A stretch of 64,000 bases of DNA from Nectonema munidae (lineage: Eukaryota; Nematomorpha; Nectonematoida; Nectonematidae). Under the pieces are notes generated by a model. It did not search any database, was not told the DNA's origin, and saw only the letters and a program-made list of their open reading frames with translations. Every line of letters begins with the position of its first letter. Position 1 is the stretch's first letter. Shown here piece by piece: positions 25,101 through 37,100 of the stretch. The stretch covers positions 1 through 64,000 of the forward strand of contig JAUIRK010000738.1 in assembly GCA_030549495.1 (NCBI GenBank). The letters are read 5' to 3'. Position numbers and translations under genes: made by a program.

Positions 25101-28100
25101 GCCTCTGGTCATTGGCAAATTAAAAAATCCACGATGTTTTAAAGGAGTCAAAACCGATAGTTTACCTGTAACGTATGCAGCTAATAGTAATCCTTGGATG
25201 ACATCAAAAAATTTTTCCTTTTGGATTCAAGAAATAGACAGAAAAATGATAAGGGAAAAAAAGAAAAATTCTCATGTTCTTGGATTTTTACATCTCATCA
25301 ACCAGATCAATTTCTTTTTTTATTTGAATTCTAAAGAACATTTCACTCAAGTTTTTCCCTTCAAACACTACAAGCTGTGTTCAGCCACTCGATTTGGGTG
25401 TGATTAGATCATTCAAAATGGTTATAGAAAAACCCTGATGGTTCATTGGTTGGCACAAATTGATGAACAACCAATTTGGTTCAATTAACTAAGTCAATCA
25501 AGATTTTAGATTGTATAAAATGGATTGCTTCAGCGTGGGAAAAAGTCGCCACTTCAACAATCATAAAATGCTTCAAGAACAGTGGCTTCATGATGGAAGA
25601 TGACTGTACAGATGCCGAAGATGAAACAGGTGAATTAAATGTTTCCATTGACGAGCTTGTTACCTGTTTTGGTGAATCAAGGATGACAACCAACGAGTTT
25701 ATAGACATTGACTCGGCGACAGAAGATCCTTCTGATTTCGAAGCAGCCTTATTGAATCAGGAAGTCCATGAATCTGAATCCATCGATGGACAAAGCGATG
25801 ATGGCGAACAAGTGATTTAAATCAACACGAAACTTTCTTCGTTTGAAGTAGCCCAAATGCTCAAAAAACTGAGTGACTTTGCATATCAACAAGACCAAAA
25901 AATGCAAAGAGAAGTCGAAAGCCTCATCCTCAAAAACAATTTGGCTATTACAAAAAATGTTATGAAATTCAAACAAACTTGTATTAAAAATTATATTAAT
26001 GTGACTAAAAAAAATAAATTTTCGAAAATATTTTTATGATTCTATTTAAACATCAAAGTTACAATATATGATTAGAATGAGTCATAGTATTAAAAAATAG
26101 GTGAAAAATTGTAAAAAAACATAACTCTCAATAAACCGGATCTCTGTCTAAACCGGATTTTTTTTCGGGTCCCGAGTGCATCCTGTGTATAGAGAGTTGA
26201 CTGTATTATTATCTACTTAACTTTCTGGCTAAGATATCAATACGAAAATTCATATAAACAAGTAATACGTGACAGAAAAAAGAAAATGATAAGTAAAAGA
26301 GTAATAGGCGCACACATTGTGAATTTTAAAGCAAGAGCGCAAGTTTTCCAAGAATAAGTTTGAGGAAGGACTTCTTCGAATTATAAAGCTCAAAATACAG
26401 AGATCAGGCATGCAAAAAGGAGAAGATTGTGATCTGTAATTAATGAAGGATAGAAAAAAAAGATTACCAAAACAGTCTTATCTCCAACAATTTCTTTGAT
26501 TTCGCGAATGCAGGAAGCTTCACGATCTTGAACAGTGTAGGATGGTGAGCAATTGCAGATTTTAAAGAGAAAGTTGCGAAAAAGTTCAACACCAAACTCC
26601 GTTAAATCTGACTCCGGGTGAAATTGCACAGCGTATATTGGCTTTGACGAATGCTGAATGCCTTAATAGCAGTAAACAAATATTATTGGTGCATCATCAA
26701 CAGGTAATCAAAATCGAGAACTAAATTTAATTATAACTTTATAGGAGAAATACTGAAATGGTGTTTTACCTATAAATACCAAAACGTCAAAATGACATTT
26801 GAACATATTTTAAACAGATTTATAAGTATTTAAGTTGCACGTATTGTTCTCAATCATTCAATTAAACCCTATTACTCAAATTTTATAAAACTTTTCCAAT
26901 TACACTTATAATTAGTTTATTAAATTCTATAAAGTCATTTTGACCGCACAGTAAAGTTAATAATTTTTTAAATATTTTTTGTTAAAAAGATGAAAATATA
27001 GTTTTTGGTCAAAAATATGAAAAATTTGACAAATTCACTGTATTAATAATTCTATATATATATATAGAGCTATTGGCATATGACCGCTTTGTAATTCTAG
27101 TGTTAATATATAAAAAAATGTCTGATTAAAAATAAAATTAAAAAAACCTTTGCAAATCATATAATAAAAAAGATTAAGAAAAATATGTAAAAAAAAGATA
27201 AAGTAGGTTATTTTAAAAATATTTTTAGAATTGTAAAGTATTGCCTTCATAGTCTCTCTCGTGATTGAATGATAAACAACGTATGTTTTAATTTGCATTG
27301 AAAATGAAAAGGTGAAGTTTGGAACAAGAATTTTTGAATAAACCAAATATTTAAGAAAAATGGATATTTATTAAGTCACCCCTCAATAATTTGAAGACTT
27401 ATGTTCCACAAGTGTTTTTTCCGATTCACGAGGTTTCCGGTTAAATGATTTAAAATTATAATATAGATTGCAATAAAGTCAAAATACAAAAAATATTGTA
27501 TCTATTAATTTGGAAATTTGATTAAACTTTGTTTTTACATTTTTAATCACTATATCCTGTTTTCTCAATAGTTTATTTTGACTTAACATAAAGTGCCAAA
27601 ATTATTTTAAAAATATTTCAGCACAATTGTTCTTAGACTATTAAACTAAGTTAAAATCAAAATTTTAGTTTATTAAAAAAACAACAACACTATTTTTTAA
27701 AATAATCCTCTATTTTTTATGTTGTAAATTATTTTCATTTCTTTTATACAATCAAATTTTCATGAATTCCAGGTCTTTCAAAACACGTTGGACTTCAAGT
27801 TACACTATTGTCTGTCGTGAATCTATTAAACAATTTTGGTCAATAGACTCATGCTGAACAACGCTAGAATCTAATTGAGCCATTTTCAAATTTATTTTGT
27901 AAGCTTTAATACTTCCAGCACATTATAAGTGAAAAATTCCGTTGTAGGAAAAGAAGACCTTTGGGAACTGCTATCTGCAGATGACTTAGTTATATTGGCA
28001 GATAACAAAGAACATAAAGAGAGAATGTTAAAATGGCAAGAAAGTTTAGAGAAATTTGTACTAAAGATACAGATACAGAGAGAATCAGGTAATCATTGAA

Positions 28101-31100
28101 GATAGATATGGAGAAAAGATTAAACAGGTAAAGAATTTTAAATACCGGGGCTCACCAATTGTCAATAGAAGATGTTCAAGGCGGAGTAAATGCTAGGTAG
28201 TTGTAGTGGAAAGAGGTGAAAACGGTCATCAGTCCAGTGAAACTCAAAGCGAAGATATACAAACAATCGTTCGACCAGTATTGACATATGGATGCGAATG
28301 CTAGAGAGCTTGAAGAAGAAAGATGAGAGGAAGTTAGCCACTACCGAGATGAAGATGCTTAGAAAGATGATGTGAGTGACACTGAGGGATCGAATAAGAA
28401 ATGAAGACGTGAAAAGAAAAACGGCAGTCTCAACACGCGTGTTAGCAGTGGTAGAGCGTAGCAAACTCAGGCGGTACGGGCATGTTTTAAGAAACAAAGT
28501 GAAATGTTAGGCTGTGCAACATTTTTTTATATAGTAACTTTTTAAAGAAAATATTTTCCACATATGAGAAAAACCTATATAATTTTCTTTCCCACAAGTT
28601 TGATACGCATGTTTTCCATATTTTTAGGTATTTACAGACAACGCTATCAATGACAGCATCTAAGATACTTTCCCATTCAGTCTTACTAACACTGAAAGAG
28701 TTATCTTCTGATTTATGCATCATGTGCATTCTTTTAAGTCTGAGCATTTGGAAAGAAGTTCAAATGAATTAAATTCTATATAACTCATTTTGTCAATTTG
28801 TTTATGATCAAGTTTTCTAAAGACATTTCAATTTCAATTGTCATGATAAACCACTTGTCGAGAATATGTATGAAGAATTCTCTCATTTTTTTTTGTTTAT
28901 TTGTACATTGCAAATTTTGTAAATATTTTCTGAAAACTTGTACATATGTCAACATTTGACATATGAATTAAAGGACAATTATTTTAAAACTATAGACAAA
29001 TTTTAAATTTTAGAGTTGATTTAGTATTCTTTATATTTTTCTCAAGAATATCTTGCTTTTAGTTCTAGTTGGACATTTTACTAAGACAAAAATTTGATTC
29101 AGGTATGATACAAAAGCTGAATATTTTAAGAGAAAGAAACCATAAAGATGTGTTAACCAACCTGCTATGAAAAGGCGTGAATTTGCGATAACATCAAACT
29201 CAGGAGACAAATCTTCAATACTATCTCCATGTGTGAGTAAGGCTTTGATACCACTTTTTCCACTGATATCTCTAAAATAAGTCAATGAGAACAAAAAACT
29301 ACTTTTTAACATGATAAAGAAGGCGACTTGTAATTGCTAAAAAGAAATTTTTTTTAAATTTTGTAATTGCACAAACATTTGTTCTAATAGGACATGCATA
29401 TTAAACAAGTGCAGTCTTGTTAAGGGTAAAGAAAACTGTATTCACCGACAAGACGCAATTGGAACACTTGCATCGAACTATGCGAAGCTAAGGCTTCATG
29501 CTGAAATGAACTCGAGACGTTATGGCATCAAATCAAAGTATCTAACCAAAGTTACAATACCCATGCCCCCTCAATAAAAATACAAAATTTAAACAAAATG
29601 TTGACATTATCTGTAGTTAACTATATAACTTAATGTCTATATTAGATACTCCCTTGAAAATTTATATTTGTATGCAGTTTTGAACTCGTAACAGCTATAG
29701 TTAATTCTATCAATAAACATACCTAGTTTTTAGAAAATGTCAATCAAAAATTTGATTGATGATAAAATATAAAACAGGTTTGAGGTTTGGTTTGGAGTTA
29801 GTCTTAGGAGTAGTATCAGGGTTATTTTATCTTAAAATTTACAGAGCTTAGTCTCTCCCATTTTGGTTTTCAGGTCTTTTAACCAAGAACCGCTATCTCA
29901 ACATCGAAATGCAGCAAACTATTTTGTTTGAAAGTGTTTATAATAATTATGTATTTTATCAAACAAAATAAAACTTTCACTAGAAAATTTTAACAAAAAT
30001 GAAAAGGACCACTGTGCCACGAGTGTTCCAATAAATAAAAATGGCCTGCTTTAAAGATATAAAATTAAGTGAAAAAGAAAAGAAGATATCTTGAACGCTT
30101 ACTGATAATAATAATAATAATATAACAAAAATGTGTGGTTAAAAATTACAATTCACTGTTTTACAATTAGCTTAGTTGTTAGAATAATTAAAATGAACAC
30201 GTGTTATGTGAAAGACCTTCTTTCAATCATTCTACTAGAATCACTAATTGAACTAAATAAATCATTTGATACATATACTTTAGAGGAGTAAGCTACTTGA
30301 CGCTTCTCAAGAAATTAAAAGTCAATAAAAATAGAATTTTATTTAATTAAAAAAATGCAAGCATAAAAACACACTATTATCTTTTTATAAAAAAAGTAAA
30401 TTACAGAAAAAAAGTAATTATTCAATAATGTTATCATATTAAACATAAACAACTAGCATACACGTGCTTTTAAGGCATAAGCAACACTGCTTAAAACAAA
30501 GAGCACAAGTGTAATGATACGTGTGTATCTAAATTTTTAAAGAACCGCCAGCCTTCTAAACTTTATTTGCCGAAATAAAATTTGAAGGACGCAAGATGTG
30601 CAAGGTATAGGATACCATAGAAAGCGACAGACTCTCAATTTCATATGGCCTAACAAATCCTAAGCGTTGTTTTATTCAGAGAAACAGATGAAGCGAGTCA
30701 GACAGTATTTAATTGTAATTAGACAGAAAATGTAAATTTTCATCAAAAGAAACAAAAATATTTATATAATAGTTTTGTTTAATGTGTGTCTTACTCAAAA
30801 ATAGGTGAAGAAAGCAGCTCAACCACGAATTGGCCGTCTTCGCGAAAGGACTTTGAACTTACACTTCCACCAAAATGCTTATTAATGATCTAAATTAAAA
30901 GAAAAAGTTAACATAACTGAAACTTCATGGATTGACTCACACATCATTGAACCTTTGAGGCTCAGTGGACACTAGTGTCCCAAGAAATAAAAATCGTCTG
31001 TTTTAAATATATACAATTCCATTAAAAAAGGAAGAGGATTAGTCTTCAAAATTCTGGCATGAAAAGGGCCAAATAAGTTAATAATGAGATTGTGCGCAGA

Positions 31101-34100
31101 ACCATTTTGCAAAAATTTATTGGAAGATAAATATTATTTATGAGTTTTTCAAATATAATGAATTACTATTTGCAGTTCAAGTTTCAATAAAAAATTCTCG
31201 TTATTGTTTTACATTATGACTTAGTATTTCGTATTTTTATATTTTGTGTCATAAAATTCAATAATATATTATATTTTCCATTCAATCTCAAAGAGGTTAT
31301 CAAGTTCCAATGAGTTTTTCTCTGTAAAATAAAAATTCACTTTTTAAGGATTTTGAATTTAGCTCTTCGATCTTTCATAGCAGAATAGCAGTCGTTTGCT
31401 GGGAACTTTTTTTCCCGACTTGGCACATTTAAGTTTCCAAATATTTAATTTTTTTGATTTAATAGATATAATTCATTTTCTTTTTAATAAAGAATATTAT
31501 CTATAACGTGGGGCACATGTGGTATTGTGGTTAGACCCGAGGGATTTCATTCCAAAGGTCTGAGGTTCGATACCACATGTACTCGAAATAGAATTTCTTG
31601 TTCTTTATTCTGATGTCATCCGGTTGACGTCAGGAGGGGCATCCGGACAAGAAATGAACCAAGCTCCAATAAAAGTCTCACGACATAAATTTGTGTCCCG
31701 TCTTACTCTCTGTGGATACGGGAACAAACAAAGCTTTTTTATGGCGCACTTGTATTTAAGAGAATTATTTCAATCATGGTTTCAAAGTCATAATATTAAA
31801 ATATTATGTTTTAAATACTATCGAACCCCGATCTCAATTACTTAAAACAAACTCTTACTCCGACTTAGTAAACTTTTTTGCTTAGTTAAAAATTTTTTAA
31901 AAAATTGGAGCCAAAGGCTAAAAAATAATTTTGAAAAAAACTTCTTTCCTTTCTGTTCCTTATTTTCTACTCTTAGCATTTAACGGTTGTGTTTATTATC
32001 CGAAGAAGACCAAAGTGGTCGAAAATAGAAATCATTTTGAATAAAAGTTTTACTTTTTTTTGCATCTTTCCACTTTAATTTATGCCACATTTAAAGCAAA
32101 CGATTTTCTTTTTTTGAGACACTGGTCCTCAGGGGGTTAATAATGGCTAAGGTATAGATGTTTCAAACTATAAAGCTAATCAAAGTATAGTTGTATCGAA
32201 CTAATTTGCATTATCAATTAACTTTATGCATTTAGTCTTCTTCTGTATCCATTTTCATTAACTGCATACTGAAAAATTTGCAGAAATTCATGAGAATACT
32301 CTTTAATATAGTTATCCAAAATTTGTATAATTTGAAACTTAATCAATTATTCTTCTCTTCCTATAAAAAAAGGGCATTCATATTTGGAAAATTAAAAAAT
32401 GAGTCTTGAATCCAAAAAATTGATTACAGTCAGAAAAAACAGTGATAAAATGAGTCTTATATGGTAGAAAGATGCTATACACATTTTTATAAAATGAAAA
32501 TAAAATAAAAGGTTGGTAATCAAATAGTCATCAAATCAAAAGGCAAAAACATCCATTTTTTCCCACAAGAATGTAATTATTCCAAGGCTTTCGTTTGTGC
32601 TTGCGTGCAAAGATCTTACTTTGCGCTCTAAAAAATGTCGCTGTCTCCTTGCAGTGAAACATCTACTTACTTAATTTGATTGAATACATATAGCAGAAAT
32701 ATATGCCAGGTTATGAATCCACAAACTATCATTTAATTTAATGGCGATCTAGTTGTAAAAAGTAGAAAACTTCTTTTTTACAACTCATAAAATCGCGCGA
32801 AAGTTTTCCCATTGGCAACCAACAATCTTGAATGTGTAGCAATAGAGGGGTTTAAAGCATTTTATTCACAAAATAAATAAAAATTCTTGAGTTGCAAGAT
32901 TTAATGAAATTGCTGAATTTTCCACATCAAGGATTACTTCAGTTAAGTCAATCAGAAGGTAATGGCTTACTACAAGAGCATGTATTTGTAAAAAGAAATA
33001 CCCAGACACAATGGATGCAACATATACAATGCGCTTCAAAAGAAGATTCAATCAGTTTATATATATCTTCCCCCCTTGTATAAAGCTGGACTTTCAAGAA
33101 ATGTAGATTCGTTATTCGAAGTGAACAGGTTTGGCTGAATTTTACTCTGTTGACACGTTCTTTTAAGCAATATTGAGACACATCATTAAAGTTAATTTAG
33201 CTAATTTTTTCCAATGAAGCGTAAGTTTAATCCCAAAGATTTAATTATTAATTTTACTCAAAATATTTTTTAAATATGAAAAAACACCATTTAATATTAG
33301 AGTCAAAAATAAATGAAACTTATTTTCAACTTTTTATCAAAAAAGTAGAACTTAAAATAAACTGAACTGAGCATACTGTAAGTATTTTAAAACATACATT
33401 ATAAAATAAGTGTTTGTCCATACTCCATTCTTTCAGTATATGTCCACCCTCGCATATCCGGCTTTCATTTTAATCCAAATCCTTCAACTTCAATATTTTG
33501 GCAAAATATTCGAGTTATATTGGTAGTATTTCAGTAATATTATGCCATATTATAGTAACTCGGTAAAATCCAAAGACCAAATCATTCTTTCTTTAAAATC
33601 CGGATAATTTCATTGTCCGAAAGTTTCTTGTTCGGATTAACGAGAATTTTTATAGCATTTGAATATTGAAGTTTTCATATAATATTTTTTATAAAGAGGT
33701 AAAAATTGAAGCATTGCGCAAATTTTTCAGTTGTGTATTATACAATTTTCCTTTGTTATACAATGTATCATGAGCTTTAGACATTTTTTTTTGGATCACT
33801 CCATCTGTGGATCAAACCGCACGTTGCTAAGGGCAGAGGGCCTTTTCAGGCCTAAAGTTGTTTAGTATTATTTTTATTATTTAACCATTTTCATAAATTA
33901 TAAAAAAAAAATTTCAAAATTATATTAAAAATAAATAAACTAACCAGGAATGACTCTCATTTTTTGGGAAAGAGAGAAATGAAGGCGGTGTTTACAATTC
34001 CAAAAATTTAGCAAGAGATTCCTATGAGGCCTGAAGGTTGCTAAGATAGCTGCTTAATTTTTGGCCTGAACCCTTAGCAACTTGGTTGCTTATAAAAAAG

Positions 34101-37100
34101 GTGTATTTTAGATCTGAACTAAATCTTCATTTCAGAAGCTCTATTTTTGGAAGAAGAAACTTTTGAGATAAGAGCAAAAACGATTCTTCCTTTAGTTTCC
34201 AATAATGTGAATTGAAATATTTTGGAAAAACTTTTGGAATTCTAAACTATGTCTTTTTTCACCTTTAGCGGGTAGCGAATTGCAATACGTATTGGAAAAG
34301 CGTTGATGTAGTTTGTTGTAGCAAGAAATTCATAAGGGTTATCATGCCATTTTGTTGCAAATAGTCAAATCTCCGAAAAAGTTCGGACTAAAAGGAAAGC
34401 CTGATCTGGACTTTCTTCACCACATGTTGATAAAATTGTGCTTCAAGATTGGATATTAGTGCACCGACAGAACAGAATTGTACCAAGAACCGAAGCTCGT
34501 ATACAAGCTAATTAATACCATCTTCAGTGGGCCAAAGTTAAGGATAAGCGAAAAACTGTTTTAAAGGAAAATTTCTGATTGATGTTCTGGTTCATCTGAG
34601 CGAGATAAGCGGTGGGATAAAGACGCTATGTTCGTCGGCTTTGGAACATTTGCAACTTCATTTATATGGACCTCGGATATAAACTCAGTATCATGACAGA
34701 AAGTAAGCTCAGAACTGTTCGCAGAATCATGTGATGAAGACCTGCTTGAATTTGAATACATTATAAAAATTATTGTCAATATTCTAACGCAACAATTGAA
34801 TGTGTTTGAATAGACAAATCTTTGTTAATTTCTTTGTGTAAAAAAATTAATATTTTGTCTGAATCTACCATTGTCTTTACTTTAAATAGCTTTATATTCA
34901 AAAAAATAACTCAAAATTGATACCTGTTATTCAAATGATTTGAAATTTTAAATATTTTGCATCAATCATCATCTTAATGAATGCGATTTTATTGAAACAT
35001 TTCGAGTATAAGATTTTCTAAATTTTTATGGGTTTCACCCTTAGATTAGATATATACTCGCTTGGAAAAACAACTGTAAATTGGATATATGTTATATACA
35101 TTGTTATCCCGGGTGGCTTTGCCAGACAAATGATGATGCATACTTGTAAATAAATCTCTCCCAATGTTTGGAATGAAAGCAAATAAAAAATTGGAAAAGT
35201 AAATGAAATTATAAAATTAAAAATTTACTTGCAGCCCATAGCAAATTCCCAATATTGGCAGTTGTAGATCTGAAAAGAGTTTAGAATCACAAATGGGAGA
35301 ATCCGGTAGATTGACTGAATGAGGACTGCCTGAAATTATGACTCCTTTCACAGAGGAGTCAATGTGTGATTTTATTGTGGTGAAGGCGGCATTTAACGGC
35401 AATAACAGTGTATCTACACACAACTCCCGAATTCTTCTATCTATCAACTGAAATATTTAAAAATGTCTATAAAAATTTAAGTCTGTGCGCTCTGCTTAAA
35501 CTTATTTATAACTTAAATTCGTTAATCACAAACCATACATATCCTAAAACACAAAATTGCTTTTGGAAAAGGAATTTGATGTGTGGTCTACGCTTGTCAA
35601 AGAAGACGATGAATTTTATTTTGGAAGATGTTAAATCCTTGAACGGTATATAGGTCAAACAATTAATATTGATGAGTTTTTTTGAATTTGAATTCATCAT
35701 CATGATTCGTTCAACATATAATATAAAGTTAATATGTCAAAATATTTCCCGGTATTGGTTTTCCAAAATTTATGAGTTTTTATATTCTTAAAGGGAATTT
35801 TTATTCGATGCAACACTGGTGTCCGATTGTGCATGAAAGGTTTAAACAATTTTTTTGCTTGCCCCCCCCCCCCCCCCATGTTCAAAAAAGAAGGCATTCA
35901 ATTAAAGAGAAGTGTTACATTAATTATAAATTTCAAGATTTTGCATTTGTATATTTTTGTGTTAAAATCGATAAACGTGTTATACATATGTCTCGGCAAT
36001 TAATGTATTCATGATAATAAAGATCTATACGTAATGAATAAAAAATAGACGCTTTCTGGATAATCTAAAATAGACGAAAATACAAAAATATTTGCATCGT
36101 ATTCTGCATTTTTAAAATCCGGTATGCTAATTCAGCAGCGATAATTTAATAACCGATTTTATCCTAGAAAAAGCGGATGCCATTAACTAACTTGATATAA
36201 AAGTTCCTTAAATAAAATCAAGAAATCAACTGCTCCAGTTAAAAGTAAAGATGCGATTAAATCGGCTAAAACATACAGCAATATCTTTTAGATAAAATAG
36301 TAAAAGTGCGTATAAAGAAAGTGAGATATTTTTTAGCTATATTATGTAACTTCATCTTAATATTAATTTATTTTTAATTATAATTAATTTTTAATGAGTT
36401 AAAATCTTATAAAATTTACATGATAAAATATACGATTTTGAAAACTAAAAATTTAAAAATTTATATTATAATTAGGGATAAAATTTATTAAATTGTTAAA
36501 ATGACTTTTCTTAGTTAAAAGACGAAATATCTTTGTGTCATCTTCTTGTCTTCTTTTCCTACCACTTTCCCTTTAACACGGCCTTTTCTTTCTTAATAAT
36601 GCATCATTATTTATCAACGCAACCACATCTCCAAGTAGCTAGTATGAATTTTTTTCTTCTTATTCCACTTCATATAAGGTAGGGAGGGGGCTTATTGTAT
36701 TAGAAGCTTGTGATAATCAGCCATTTTTTCCAAGACCATATTTTTCTAAATTTGTGATGAAATAAGGTCCCCCACATCCAAATAAGTTTGGGCTTATTAT
36801 TTATTACTTTTTTTTAATGAATAAGAAATTTTAAAAAATCATTTTGTTTAAAAAGGATTTAATTACTTTAAACAAATTTAAAAAAAAAATTTTTTTTATA
36901 AATATTATAAAAAATGAAAGCATTTATACAAAATTTTTAGTCAATAACTTTAAAAAAAATTCCTGTCTTCCCCACAAATTATTTGACCCGGATGCTCTTT
37001 TTTAAGGAAATACGTTGTTAAGATACCCAAAATTTATCTGAAAACATAGGCCACATTCTAACCTTTTGATGACTACTAGTGAGCACTGGTGTCCCAAGAA

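Larger units (their letters stand above)
30890..35228. other. GMPS intron 2 (4.3 kb)
   Basis: Carries a family A MITE, a SINE and a partial MITE. The 32.2-35.2 kb part is AT-rich. A stretch near 34,250-34,560 has weak transposase-like wording, which I could not assign. Confidence 0.55.

Noticed and set aside
31505-31580. tRNA gene
   Set aside because: A and B boxes are present, but no acceptor stem closes and the sequence continues into a repeated SINE body.
34250-34560. Possible Tc1-like transposase fragment (plus strand)
   Set aside because: Wording such as RSPKKVRTKRK and [12 protein letters not shown] is suggestive, but frames are short and no catalytic motif or TIR is visible.
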